From a virus, in the IMG/VR virus record IMGVR_UViG_3300031576_000190, positions 1-36,746 of that record: a stretch of DNA of 36,746 nt. One strand, written 5' to 3'. Shown piece after piece: positions 15,211-23,619 of the stretch. The notes under the pieces were generated by a model, which worked only from the letters and a program-made list of their open reading frames with translations, had not been told where the DNA came from and made no database searches. A program made the position numbers and the translations under genes. The stretch's first letter is position 1. Each line of letters starts with the position of its first letter.

Positions 15211-15924
15211 TTAACAAGGCGGGCATGCGCGATCCTTCAGGATGGTCAGATCGATGATCATCTCCACTCCGGAGAGGTTATCGACGAACAGGCTTTTTTC
15301 CACTCCCCGGCTGCTGATATAGATTCCGAAGCGTGCATGATTGGTGATGCTGAATTCCTGCTCCTTTGTATAGAAGCGTCGGCTGGTCCGCATCGCTTCA
15401 TAAAAGTTTTCCATGAGGCGGCGCATCGGTTCGATGGCATTGTTATAAAAATCCGCCGTCAACCACTTGGAGAAGTTGGCCTGGGTGAGAAAAAACAGGC
15501 GCAGTGAACTGACGCGTTCTACTGTATTCTCCTGGTCTTCATTGAACTCCTCGGTGAGGGTTTCCAGCAGATATACCATCGGAGTCTTGGCAAAGGCATC
15601 CCTCTCATCTGCCAGCTCTGTATTGGTCTCCGGCGGCGTGCCATGAAAAAAGAAAGGCGCGTAAAGGCTGAAGGTGGAGGGCGCAGCGATCAGGGGCGCG
15701 GCAGGCGACAGCGTAATGGTATTGGCCTGTGCGTTGATCGCGGTGATGGTATAGATATCCGGTCCGATGGTGATAATAAAGCCGGGCTGTGCATGGAAAA
15801 TATCACATACAGCGATGGTCTGTGTTCCATTGAGATTGTTTACACTGGCCTGTACCTGCACGGTGAAGCTCAGCGAGGCGATCAGCTCCTCAATGATATC
15901 GATTATGCTCTGCTTGTATATCAC
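15211..15924 (-). CDS. Probable head-tail joining or tail terminator protein
   Basis: 237 residues, GTG start at 15924 overlapping the preceding stop (GTGA). The first half is beta-rich and resembles a small barrel (NTITLSPAAPLIAAPSTFSL); the second half is helical, containing ETLTEEFNEDQENTVERVSS. It ends with two Cys residues (ACPPC). Position between head genes and the major tail gene suggests a tail terminator or connector. I do not recognise a named family. Confidence 0.72.
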   Translation of the reverse strand: MIYKQSIIDIIEELIASLSFTVQVQASVNNLNGTQTIAVCDIFHAQPGFIITIGPDIYTITAINAQANTITLSPAAPLIAAPSTFSLYAPFFFHGTPPETNTELADERDAFAKTPMVYLLETLTEEFNEDQENTVERVSSLRLFFLTQANFSKWLTADFYNNAIEPMRRLMENFYEAMRTSRRFYTKEQEFSITNHARFGIYISSRGVEKSLFVDNLSGVEMIIDLTILKDRACPPC

Positions 15925-16292
15925 GATTTCTTGAACCTGATCCAGACGATCGCCTTCCTGCCGTTTACATCTACGGCATTGTAAGTGACCTTGATTTTCA
16001 GGCCTCTCAACAATTCAGCCGCATCGTCTTTGCTTTCAACCATGATTTCTAACTGCGTTATATTAGAAGTCAGGTATGCCGTCTCAGCATACTGATAGAC
16101 TTCAGCATCAGGCTGTCCCGGGACAGGCACCATGATTTTCATGTCCAGCTTGTCTCCGAAGATCGGATTTTCAGGCATTATGATCATGCCATGCATTTCA
16201 TAGTCTGCAGGCAGTTGATATTCAGTATCCGTTGTGCTTTGGCCGGCCGGCATCTCTATCTTGATGCCCTTTAGGAAGATTTTTTTGCTCAT
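15921..16292 (-). CDS. Hypothetical 123-residue head-tail region protein
   Basis: Begins MSKKIFLKGIKIEMPAGQST and contains a probable beta domain (GDKLDMKIMVPVPGQPDAEV) and ends in a basic tail (VWIRFKKS). The DNA is visibly AT-richer than its neighbours, as is the gene at 16303-17010, so both may have been exchanged together. It follows that gene by about ten bases. A head-decoration, connector or stopper role is possible from position alone. Confidence 0.72.
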   Translation of the reverse strand: MSKKIFLKGIKIEMPAGQSTTDTEYQLPADYEMHGMIIMPENPIFGDKLDMKIMVPVPGQPDAEVYQYAETAYLTSNITQLEIMVESKDDAAELLRGLKIKVTYNAVDVNGRKAIVWIRFKKS

Positions 16293-16302
16293 TGTTTTGT
16301 TT

Positions 16303-17010
16303 TTATATTTCAGTCCAGTGTATATTCAATCTCATGGCGTTACCTGCGCCTACATTCAGCCTCCTCAGCAAGATGCTGTGGTTTGGAGCCAAAGAATACA
16401 GGGGCTTATCCACATTGAATTGTTGGTTGAGGCTCATTGAAAAAACTCTGATCCTTGTCCCTAAGGTTAAGATCGCCGGAGTGTCTCGCATCACAGCCGT
16501 CGCCAGCGTGGGGCTGTCGCTTTTGGCATTCACAGAAGGTATAACAGCGCCGGGACTTGAATAAGTGGGATTGACATAAGCCTCCCATGTATTGAACACG
16601 CTTGAATTCAAAAATAAATCGAAGAGGCTGAATTTGACTCTTTTCAACGGACCTGCCCGAAACAGCATGACATTTTCCGGAGCCGCCGCTGTATTGCGGC
16701 TGATCATTGACCGGAATACATTCCCCGCATCAAGCGCTATCTGATCATTGAGGGCATTGATATTCTCTGCCAAAGATCCTGTATCCAGCATCGCTTCGAT
16801 TTGATCTGTGAGATTGTCGATGTCTGTAGATACCGGCGATGTTATGTCCGTGTAGCTGAACGTATATTTCTTACCGTCAGCGCTCTGGATGAAAATCGTA
16901 GTCAGGTTGTTAGAGATAGAGCATCCTGCTTTGGGAACATAAATCTGTTCTACTGTGCCTATCTTATCAATGAGGAGGCTGCTGCCTGAATCTGAGATTG
17001 CGAATGCCAT
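16303..17010 (-). CDS. Hypothetical 235-residue structural protein
   Basis: Begins MAFAISDSGSSLLIDKIGTV. Residues 1-60 look like a small beta domain (GKKYTFSYTDITSP), followed by a helical linker (IDNLTDQIEAMLDTGSLAEN) and a beta-rich second half. No catalytic motif is visible. It starts shortly after the connector gene stop at 17023 and lies in an AT-richer patch shared with the next gene. A virion protein such as a head fibre or decoration protein would fit; this is inference from position. Confidence 0.72.
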   Translation of the reverse strand: MAFAISDSGSSLLIDKIGTVEQIYVPKAGCSISNNLTTIFIQSADGKKYTFSYTDITSPVSTDIDNLTDQIEAMLDTGSLAENINALNDQIALDAGNVFRSMISRNTAAAPENVMLFRAGPLKRVKFSLFDLFLNSSVFNTWEAYVNPTYSSPGAVIPSVNAKSDSPTLATAVMRDTPAILTLGTRIRVFSMSLNQQFNVDKPLYSLAPNHSILLRRLNVGAGNAMRLNIHWTEI

Positions 17011-17022
17011 GATATCTGAAGT

Positions 17023-17535
17023 TTATAGGATCGGGGACCAGGTGGGGCGCATTAATTCGCCTTTGAAGTCCGGATAATCCGTTGGGTTAAATGTTTTACA
17101 ATACCACTGTATGTTCTCCCAGGTCTCGATTGTGTCGTTCCATTTCCGTTCTCCAAAGCGCGCGGCAGACTCAGGGCTGTTGACCAGCGCCGTCTCCACA
17201 TCCATGCGGCCTACGCCACTCTGGGTATGCTGATTTTGCTGATCGAAGATGTAATAATAAAAGATGATGCTCAGCAGCAGGTCCTTCACTCCCCTGCTTT
17301 CCCGGATCAGGGTATTGTCCTGCTCCGTGAAGGGGCTGTTGATGACGGCCAGCCTCGGTGTTATGAAGGTCGGGATCTCAGCGATGAAAAGATTACCGAG
17401 GACCTTGCCCAGCAGCTTGCGGATCTGTGTATCGTGATGGCGGTCGATGTAGGACTGGAGAACAGGATTATTGGCCACTGATTTGGCCAGGGCGAAGTAA
17501 TTATCGAAATCTGTCAGCGCGACAAGCTGTGCCAT
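17023..17535 (-). CDS. Head-tail connector (gp6-like adaptor) candidate
   Basis: 170 residues from the ATG at 17535, opening MAQLVALTDFDNYFALAKSV. It is largely helical with NNPVLQSYIDRHHDTQIRKL and a later LLSIIFYYYIFDQQNQHTQS, and ends with tryptophans (FKGELMRPTWSP). This resembles the all-helical head completion proteins (gp6 class, DUF6712-type in Bacteroidetes phages). The longer frame from 17571 would have to be read through the terminator hairpin at 17551-17589, so it is rejected. A TACATTTG box lies six bases before the ATG, suggesting an almost leaderless transcript that restarts expression after the capsid terminator. Confidence 0.78.
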   Translation of the reverse strand: MAQLVALTDFDNYFALAKSVANNPVLQSYIDRHHDTQIRKLLGKVLGNLFIAEIPTFITPRLAVINSPFTEQDNTLIRESRGVKDLLLSIIFYYYIFDQQNQHTQSGVGRMDVETALVNSPESAARFGERKWNDTIETWENIQWYCKTFNPTDYPDFKGELMRPTWSPIL

Positions 17536-17540
17536 GTGTA

Positions 17541-17548
17541 CAAATGTA
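17541..17548 (-). promoter_or_regulatory. -7 promoter box TACATTTG restarting transcription after the capsid terminator
   Basis: Exact TAnnTTTG match directly after the terminator T-run and six bases before the ATG at 17535. Confidence 0.65.
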
Positions 17549-17550
17549 TT

Positions 17551-17589
17551 AAAAAAGTAAACCCTCGCCATCCTGCGAGGGTTTACTTT
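17551..17589 (-). terminator. Strong intrinsic terminator after the major capsid gene
   Basis: A 14-bp perfect stem (AAAGTAAACCCTCG with CGAGGGTTTACTTT) extended by one more C-G pair and closed by a six-base loop, with a run of six T on the minus strand. The A-rich foot would also make it function weakly on the plus strand. Confidence 0.93.
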
Positions 17590-17623
17590 GTCTCCGTGCT
17601 GACTCTACTCAGCTCGGATTAGA

Positions 17624-19096
17624 CTATGGTGCGAGAAGCGCTGCGCGGTCATTCGTGAAGTCTCCCTTCACGAATGCCTTCAGGTGATTGCTCTTGATGT
17701 AATGCACGGCACGTATCTCTCCGAGGATGGTCACTAAGTTCTTAGTGAAGTCATCGTTCTCATGTCCCATTGTCATCGTTGCATCTTCTCTCATGCGCAG
17801 GTTCGACTTGGTGAAGTCGCCTACTACGTATGTGTCAATCGGCACGCCGATATTTGCTACCACGCGGACTCCGCTGATCAAACGCCCACCGGGCATGATG
17901 AAGGGAGGCAGCACGTATGCTCCTGTGCTGTCCTTTGCGAGGTCCAGCGCGGCCACATCCTGGGGATGCATGATAACCATATTCGGCATGAACGGTCCGT
18001 TAGGATCGGCGCTCTCGATGATTGAGATCGCTACCCGGATCACATCGAAATTGTTAGCATTAGGGATAAGCAGCGCGAACTGTGCAGGTGCCACGAATAC
18101 GGGAATGCCTGAGTTCAGGATACCCTTGAGTTGCGGCGTGACAGCTGATCCTTCGAGGATCTGCTGGTCGAGGCGCAGGCGCAGGAGTTCCATGATCTCG
18201 TTCTCGATCTCTGCCTGGATGAAGCTCACGTCTTCCAGCATCTCTTTGGAGACCTTGACGAAGTAGGTGATCTTCTCTACCGGGCAGGTGCGCTCGATGA
18301 GGTCGAAGTCGCCTTGCTGCTTGGCAGCCCCCTCAGCGGTGTTGGCTGCGGCTCCGGGATCTGCATTGGCCTGCTCTACCCAGACCACGTGCTTTGAATT
18401 GGTACGGCCTACGTTGATCAGCTCAGCGAGGTACGGCACCCTGCGGACCAGCCTGGTCAGGCTTGCCTCGAAATCGGCGAGCGTGAAAGGGATAGCACCC
18501 GGTGTGGTGGGCGTTACATTGGCCGTTGTCATCGTTGCCGGCGCCTTCACATTGAGGATGATCTTCGTCTTCTCTCCGGCTATAAGTTTGCGCAATTCAT
18601 CCAGCGGTTTATCGTCGGCTCCGTACAGACCTTTTATTCCATCGATGAATGCCTGTGCGTAATTCTTGCGAACTGGCGCTTGTGCCGGCGTTTCTTTCAT
18701 GGCGGCTACCTTCATTCCGATTTCCTCGATCTGCGTTTTGAGCTTCGTCAGGTCCTCCTCGGTCTTGGCTGCTTTGGCCTTCTCTATCAATCCCTTCATC
18801 TCCACATAGGAGACATCGGTATCGAGTAATGCTTTGAATTTGGTGGCGATCTTTCCGTCGATCTCTGTCTTGATCTTCTCGATCAGGGCAGTTTCTTTTG
18901 GGTCGGCTACACCTCCGCCTCCGGTTCCCTGGTCGCGGTGAATGCTTATGGCGAATAAGCCGGCCAGCGAACTGCCGGCAACGATCCCGGCGGGATCATC
19001 CATGCAGGCGCTGAATATAAAAATGGTGAATAGGAAAGCGATCGCGGCAAAGCCTGCGCGCATCCTGGTATTGAATTTGATTTTATGCCGTCTCAT
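17624..19096 (-). CDS. HK97-fold major capsid protein with hydrophobic N-terminal leader
   Basis: 490 residues from the ATG at 19096. The C-terminal 300 residues have the HK97 capsid pattern (PFTLADFEASLTRLVRRVPY, VSKEMLEDVSFIQAEIENEI, later NMVIMHPQDVAALDLAKDS and GVRVVANIGVPIDTYVVGDF). Residues 65-145 form a coiled-coil delta (scaffold) domain. Upstream of it is an odd N-terminus: basic MRRHKIKFNTRMR, hydrophobic 14-30, then FSAC (Cys31), which looks like a lipoprotein signal, and a second hydrophobic stretch at 38-51. The listed longer frame would cross the promoter at 19216-19223 and is rejected. Alone on its transcript: promoter before, strong terminator after. Confidence 0.92.
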   Translation of the reverse strand: MRRHKIKFNTRMRAGFAAIAFLFTIFIFSACMDDPAGIVAGSSLAGLFAISIHRDQGTGGGGVADPKETALIEKIKTEIDGKIATKFKALLDTDVSYVEMKGLIEKAKAAKTEEDLTKLKTQIEEIGMKVAAMKETPAQAPVRKNYAQAFIDGIKGLYGADDKPLDELRKLIAGEKTKIILNVKAPATMTTANVTPTTPGAIPFTLADFEASLTRLVRRVPYLAELINVGRTNSKHVVWVEQANADPGAAANTAEGAAKQQGDFDLIERTCPVEKITYFVKVSKEMLEDVSFIQAEIENEIMELLRLRLDQQILEGSAVTPQLKGILNSGIPVFVAPAQFALLIPNANNFDVIRVAISIIESADPNGPFMPNMVIMHPQDVAALDLAKDSTGAYVLPPFIMPGGRLISGVRVVANIGVPIDTYVVGDFTKSNLRMREDATMTMGHENDDFTKNLVTILGEIRAVHYIKSNHLKAFVKGDFTNDRAALLAP

Positions 19097-19215
19097 GGCG
19101 GTTGGTTTTTTTGGTTGACAATAAAAATTGACTGTTATCAATCGGCTGATGTCATTCACCGGGATGGCGGCCCTTTCAGGTGCGATGTAAGGCGAGGTGC
19201 TCAGTGATTCGGTGA

Positions 19216-19223
19216 CAAAGATA
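19216..19223 (-). promoter_or_regulatory. Major capsid promoter, -7 box TATCTTTG (with -33 TTTG at 19248-19245)
   Basis: Best promoter in the window: TTTG, 21-base spacer, TATCTTTG, matching the Bacteroidetes consensus in both elements. It overlaps the end of the protease gene. The leader to the ATG at 19096 is about 115 bases. Confidence 0.8.
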
Positions 19224-19241
19224 TAGAATTCTTTTTTTATC

Positions 19242-20210
19242 CTACAAACTGAAGCCGCTGATGAGCGAATCACTGATGACGGATCTGTCCTTTTTGTCCG
19301 GATTCGGCTTACCCGGTGTCTTGAATTCAAAGCCTTCAGTCAGCTCCTCGATTATTTGTTTGAGCTGAAGGATCTGCAACTCGAATGTCTGCATCATATC
19401 TTCGCTTTGGCTGCCTGTGCGCAGCGTCTTATTCAATTTATCCATGCGGTCGAACAACGCGATCTTTAGCGCTTCCTTGTTGGCGCTCTTTATGCCAAAG
19501 AAAGGCGTGAGCTGATTGGATCCGAAGGCCACCGTGCTGCCTTCATATAATGCTATCTCCTTCACGACCCACATGTCATTTATCTTATCGGCCTCCTCCG
19601 GGTTGATGAGCTGGCCGTATAATTTATCCCATCCGTTTTCATCGCGTTCCACCTTCTCCATCTGCAAATAATGGAAGCCGATGCTGTGATTGTCGTATAT
19701 CCTCTCCAGATAATTCTTGAGCACATCATTGCCAAGCGTAGTATCGGCCATGCGTGTCTCGAAGTAGATGCCTGTCATCCCATCGACCTCTCTTTCCTCC
19801 AGCAGGGTGATCTTGCCTGGCAGCTGTGTGAGATCATGGTTCATCGCGTGCTTGATCTTCGCTACGGCGCTGCTCTTTGGTCCGCGTTCACGGATGCTTT
19901 TTTTCGCGGCGCCGGGCATGAGCACATCGCGATCCGAATCGAGGAAGTTGTATGTATTGTAGAAGCCGGTCACCGTGCGGGTGCTGCTGTCTACGTCCTT
20001 GATGGCTGCTGCGAGCTGGCCGTTGGCCTTTACGCTGTAATGCGAGTGTTTGATAGCTTTCATGGTCTGGCTTTTATTGCGGTCCTCCCATTGCGCCTGG
20101 CAGAATGCGAAGCGCTGATCTTGGTCCGGGAAGGACGCATTGGCTTCGTCATCCGACATGCAACGTGATATGAATTCTTGCTCCGTTTCACTTGAATAGG
20201 GGCTTGGCAT
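19242..20210 (-). CDS. HK97-family prohead protease (peptidase S78)
   Basis: 322 residues. Residues 1-50 form a small conserved block (EQEFISRCMSD then ASFPDQDQRFAFCQAQW) often found before phage proheads proteases. The protease core follows: RTVTGFYNTYNFLDSDRDVL, then KHAMNHDLTQLPGKI with likely catalytic His125, then KEIALYEGSTVAFGSN with Ser225. The C-terminal 70 residues are a coiled coil. It should mature the capsid by removing the delta domain. An ATG at 20063 could give a form without the N-terminal block. It starts 12 bases after the portal gene. Confidence 0.9.
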   Translation of the reverse strand: MPSPYSSETEQEFISRCMSDDEANASFPDQDQRFAFCQAQWEDRNKSQTMKAIKHSHYSVKANGQLAAAIKDVDSSTRTVTGFYNTYNFLDSDRDVLMPGAAKKSIRERGPKSSAVAKIKHAMNHDLTQLPGKITLLEEREVDGMTGIYFETRMADTTLGNDVLKNYLERIYDNHSIGFHYLQMEKVERDENGWDKLYGQLINPEEADKINDMWVVKEIALYEGSTVAFGSNQLTPFFGIKSANKEALKIALFDRMDKLNKTLRTGSQSEDMMQTFELQILQLKQIIEELTEGFEFKTPGKPNPDKKDRSVISDSLISGFSL

Positions 20211-20222
20211 GTGGCAAATTTA

Positions 20223-21545
20223 TCATTTATATCTGGGCGAGCAGTTCTTCGATCTTATCGCCGAGCTGTTTGGCGAGCGCCGCATCTCCAACGGTATTGG
20301 CTCGTTCCCTTGCGAGGGTGTGCCGGTGAAGTCGACCTCCATCTGCTCCGCATAGGCCTCCGGGCTGATGATACCGTCGCGCAGCATGACGCTGAGCCGG
20401 TCCGCCTTTGTTTTGTTGGCCGACTCCTCCTTGTTCTTGTCCTCCTGCATGATCGGCAGCCAGCTGTAATCGGCATACAATTCCTTGCTCTCCTGCTCCA
20501 GGGAGAAGGCTTTGCTGAGCAGGCGCATGGTCCAGTCGGCATCCGGCTGGATGGTATTCTGATACGTCTGCACGAAAGCCTGTTGCTGATTCTCAAATGT
20601 CGCGCCTTTGGTGGATGGAAAGATATCGCGCGCCATTCCATAGGCGCCGAGGATTGCCTGGAAATCGTCCTCGACTTCCTCAAATAACATGAGATCCTTC
20701 GTCGGGAATGTCATCGGGTTCCATTTCAGATCCGCCGTGCTCATGATAATCTTCATCTGGTCATCGCCGAGGCCGTACTTGCTGCGATATTCGCGCTCGA
20801 TGCGCTCGCGCTCCTTCGGGTTGAGAGGCAGTCCACCATCGCTGTCCTTGCTCGATGAGCTGAGGATACCGATGGCTCCTTTCTCATTGATGATCACGTT
20901 GCGCGTACGCAATGCGCCATCGATGTTGCTTATGTTCAGGCGCAGGGAGAGGATCTTGCTCTCGCCGACGATGTATTTATAGGAAACGCCCTGGCTCATC
21001 TGAATGATACTGTCCACGTCGTAGGATTGCTTGATCCCTCCGTCGGCATTGATCAGGTTGTACTTCTCGATGATCGCGGTCTTCTCGCTTTGCTGAAATA
21101 TCTTGCCTGTCGGGATCACCTCGATGTCGCCTGCCGGGAGGTTCCACAGGACCTTCGGATCTGCGGTGCTGCTGGGCTTGAGCTGATAGATGAATGCGTT
21201 GGCATATATGTCGCGGTATATGCTGAGCTGTGCGAGGAACTCCTCCTGTATCTGCAGAGGATTTGGCGTCCTGAGAAGCGTCAGTATCGGATGTGTCTGC
21301 ACGTCCTCCCCTGTGCGCGTGTCGCGCATGCGTATGTCCATGTTCTTGAACATCTCCGCCTTTTTGTCGATGACGATGCGCAGATGCGGACAGCTGAGAT
21401 AAACGGCGAGCAGGTCGTTGATGTCGACCAGGATCGGCGTCTTCCGGTTCAGCATGTAATTGGCGAAAAGCGGATAAAAGGGTGGGGTATCGTTGAGGAA
21501 GCGCTTGAAAAAATTAGTAAAGAAGCTACCTAAGGGAAGCGCCAT
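20223..21545 (-). CDS. Portal protein, HK97 type (apparent frameshift near C-terminus)
   Basis: 440 residues from the ATG at 21545 (MALPLGSFFTNFFKRFLND). Portal features: HLRIVIDKKAEMFKNMDIRM, HPILTLLRTPNP, IYANAFIYQLKPS, and IFPSTKGATFENQQQAFVQT. It forms the dodecameric DNA channel at the head vertex. A start at 21563 lies inside the TACATTTG box and is rejected. From about 20301 the listed frame ends in an unlikely tail (MRRSPNSSAIRSKNCSPRYK), whereas the +1 frame reads ANTVGDAALAKQLGDKIEEL and stops at 20227, a natural amphipathic portal ending. One base is probably missing here. Confidence 0.9.
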   Translation of the reverse strand: MALPLGSFFTNFFKRFLNDTPPFYPLFANYMLNRKTPILVDINDLLAVYLSCPHLRIVIDKKAEMFKNMDIRMRDTRTGEDVQTHPILTLLRTPNPLQIQEEFLAQLSIYRDIYANAFIYQLKPSSTADPKVLWNLPAGDIEVIPTGKIFQQSEKTAIIEKYNLINADGGIKQSYDVDSIIQMSQGVSYKYIVGESKILSLRLNISNIDGALRTRNVIINEKGAIGILSSSSKDSDGGLPLNPKERERIEREYRSKYGLGDDQMKIIMSTADLKWNPMTFPTKDLMLFEEVEDDFQAILGAYGMARDIFPSTKGATFENQQQAFVQTYQNTIQPDADWTMRLLSKAFSLEQESKELYADYSWLPIMQEDKNKEESANKTKADRLSVMLRDGIISPEAYAEQMEVDFTGTPSQGNEPIPLEMRRSPNSSAIRSKNCSPRYK

Positions 21546-21560
21546 GTGATTGCTTTGCTG

Positions 21561-21568
21561 CAAATGTA
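21561..21568 (-). promoter_or_regulatory. -7 promoter box TACATTTG of the portal gene
   Basis: Exact TAnnTTTG match 16 bases upstream of the ATG at 21545; decides between two possible portal starts. No clear -33 element. Confidence 0.6.
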
Positions 21569-21569
21569 T

Positions 21570-21770
21570 TTATTTTTTGCCGAAGCGCACCTTCAGCATC
21601 GCTATGGTTCTGTCGATCAGGCTACTGTCGCAGCTATCACAAATATAAGCGTTGCACATGCGGCAGTAATGCGTGCGCTTGACGGCTCTGTCATTGCGTA
21701 ACAGATCACAGACAGTGCAGGGGCGATCCATGTATTGCACGGTTTCCTTCCTGCATTCCTTGCATCCCAT
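21570..21770 (-). CDS. Small zinc-ribbon protein between terminase and portal
   Basis: 66 residues with eight paired cysteines: CKEC near the start, CTVC, CRMC and CDSC, plus His residues, which should bind two zinc ions as a double ribbon. The C-terminus is a short basic helix (MLKVRFGKK). It starts a few bases after the TerL stop. Small Cys-pair proteins next to terminase are sometimes HNH nucleases needed for packaging, but no HNH residues are seen here, so a DNA- or protein-binding role is more likely. Confidence 0.78.
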   Translation of the reverse strand: MGCKECRKETVQYMDRPCTVCDLLRNDRAVKRTHYCRMCNAYICDSCDSSLIDRTIAMLKVRFGKK

Positions 21771-21773
21771 CGC

Positions 21774-23243
21774 TTATGCTTCTTGTGATTCCGCGTGGAA
21801 CAGATGCGGAAGGAAGGAGCCGATGAATTTGGCCAGACCTGCGGCGCTGTCCGGTGCATCGTCTCGTTTGCTGGTTCCGGCCTTGGTGTATTCGAATAGC
21901 TCATGCAGGAACAGTTCATATTCGCTGCCTCGCTGTATCTCGCTGTCCCGGATGAAATAGAAGTGTTCCTTGATGAATCCATACTGCATGAGGATCCGGC
22001 TGTGCTTGTTGGCCGTGTTGGTCACCTTAAGGATCTTCTCCGGCGATACCTGGCCACGCAGCATCTTGATCATCGCGCTGCCCTGATTGTTTCCTTCTAC
22101 GCGTATGTAATCGCAGCGCGTGCGACGGATCTGTTCGATGCAAAGCGGCAGGGTGATGTCGATATTCTCAGCGCTGAGAATGATATCAGTGATGTAGACG
22201 CGGTCGCCAATGATCACGCCCAACGGAAATGCGAGACGATCCGTTCCTTCATCAGCCACATCGATATATCCGAGGATCTGATCCGGCGTTACCTCCGCCC
22301 CGGGTTCCTTGCTTCCATTAAGCTGAACGGGCGTGATCTTGCGCCTGAGCTCGGCCAGGGAGAAGCGCTTGATCTCGTCCCGGGAGAATAATGCGCCTGC
22401 GCTCTCGATCGGCTCCTGCATGTATTCTGCCATCCAGATTTCCTTTGACGTGTATTTGCGCACATCCTGGTATTCGGATGTTGTCTTGACGGCTTCGCAG
22501 AAGCTATTGCCGTGTTCGTCGATAGCCGGTACACTGATGATGTGATCGTAGTATCCCTGATCTATATTCTGCCCGATGATATCGCGCTTGCTCCACCTGG
22601 TTCCGATATCAATTGAGGCGCATCCCTTCTCGGTCCGGCTGACATGCGTTCCCTGATACCAGCTGTGGGTACGGTCTCGGATCGTCTCGCTGATGGCATC
22701 CTCAAAGGATCTGAACAGATCATCGGTGATGGCCATTAGGCTGGCTCCGAAGCCAATGATGGTGCCTCCCACTCCGGCGCCGAAATAACTTACCTGCATG
22801 GCTTCAATCGTGTTCCATCCTACTACACTCTGCTTGTCATCGGAGAGCTTTAGGTTAGGGAAGGTCTGTTGATAGCGCTCGCTGCGGCAGATGTCACGTG
22901 TGTCGTAGCTGAATTTATTGTAAAGGGTTGCCGTACAGCAGTTGCGCATGACGGATCCGGATGGGTTGCGTCCGAGCAGCCATGCGCTGAACAGGCTGGC
23001 CAGATAGCTCTTGCCTGCTCTGGGTGGTAACGAGACGGCGAGGCGCTTGATCTTGCCATCGGCAACCATCTGGAAGGAGTTGGCTATATGCTGCAGGAAT
23101 GGCCGATTGGCGCAGAAAGTGCCGTCATATTGATTACAGAATTCCCAGAAGTCGCGGCGCGCCAGCTCAGCTCTTGCTTCCCTGCGGATCGTCTGTCGGA
23201 TCTGGATCCGGGTCTCCTTTGGCAAGTTGCTTAAGCTGGTCAT
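21774..23243 (-). CDS. terL: Terminase large subunit
   Basis: 489 residues. ATPase domain: PPRAGKS at 73-79 (Walker A) and LMAITDDL with Asp174/175 (Walker B). Nuclease domain (RNase H fold): GYIDVADEG with Asp328, VEGNNQG around 383-388, and KRDDAPDSAAGLA with Asp461 and Asp465. It pumps DNA into the prohead through the portal and cuts it. The first 25 codons overlap the small subunit gene by 77 bases; both reading frames look natural, so this appears to be a true overlap. Confidence 0.95.
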   Translation of the reverse strand: MTSLSNLPKETRIQIRQTIRREARAELARRDFWEFCNQYDGTFCANRPFLQHIANSFQMVADGKIKRLAVSLPPRAGKSYLASLFSAWLLGRNPSGSVMRNCCTATLYNKFSYDTRDICRSERYQQTFPNLKLSDDKQSVVGWNTIEAMQVSYFGAGVGGTIIGFGASLMAITDDLFRSFEDAISETIRDRTHSWYQGTHVSRTEKGCASIDIGTRWSKRDIIGQNIDQGYYDHIISVPAIDEHGNSFCEAVKTTSEYQDVRKYTSKEIWMAEYMQEPIESAGALFSRDEIKRFSLAELRRKITPVQLNGSKEPGAEVTPDQILGYIDVADEGTDRLAFPLGVIIGDRVYITDIILSAENIDITLPLCIEQIRRTRCDYIRVEGNNQGSAMIKMLRGQVSPEKILKVTNTANKHSRILMQYGFIKEHFYFIRDSEIQRGSEYELFLHELFEYTKAGTSKRDDAPDSAAGLAKFIGSFLPHLFHAESQEA

Positions 23244-23619
23244 AGGTGTAGATTGAAAGGTCTAAGGCCGGGACGATCTTCTCGCCCAGCGTGCTGTGAT
23301 CGATGGACTGCTTCGCTTTGCCATGCGCCCGGTCCAGTATCTTCTCTATCATTTCGTGGCCGTCCTTCTTATCCATGATGCGGCGCGCTACGATGCGCAT
23401 TAACATGGGAGCTTCCTTATTGGCGACCAGATCGACGATCTTCTCCTCGCTGAGGTTCATGATCAGCTCGTATGCATCGCGGATATGGCTGGGTCCTACG
23501 TTCTCATATCCCTGCTTCTTCAGCTCGGCGATGATATGACTGACGAGCTTGGGCTTGCGGCCATCTGGATTTCCGCTCATGCCTGGTTTAAACTGTGTTG
23601 ATTCATTCGGAAAGGGCAT
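23167..23619 (-). CDS. terS: Terminase small subunit
   Basis: 150 residues. Opens MPFPNESTQFKPGMSGNPDG, the FKPGxSGNPxG start common in small terminase-like proteins of the DUF5681 type, followed by a helical domain (HIIAELKKQGYENVGPSHIR and on) and a Pro/Asp-rich tail. It should recognise the packaging site and regulate TerL. It is the first gene after a non-coding stretch with a TAGCTTTG box at 23644-23651 and starts the packaging and head transcript. Confidence 0.85.
   Translation of the reverse strand: MPFPNESTQFKPGMSGNPDGRKPKLVSHIIAELKKQGYENVGPSHIRDAYELIMNLSEEKIVDLVANKEAPMLMRIVARRIMDKKDGHEMIEKILDRAHGKAKQSIDHSTLGEKIVPALDLSIYTYDQLKQLAKGDPDPDPTDDPQGSKS

Noticed and set aside
17536-17571. 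Longer connector start (MARVYFFNTF)
   Set aside because: It would lie in the terminator stem and promoter box; the ATG at 17535 fits both signals.
19097-19330. Longer N-terminus for the major capsid protein
   Set aside because: It would be read across the TATCTTTG promoter and overlap the protease gene; no protein-like sequence is seen there.
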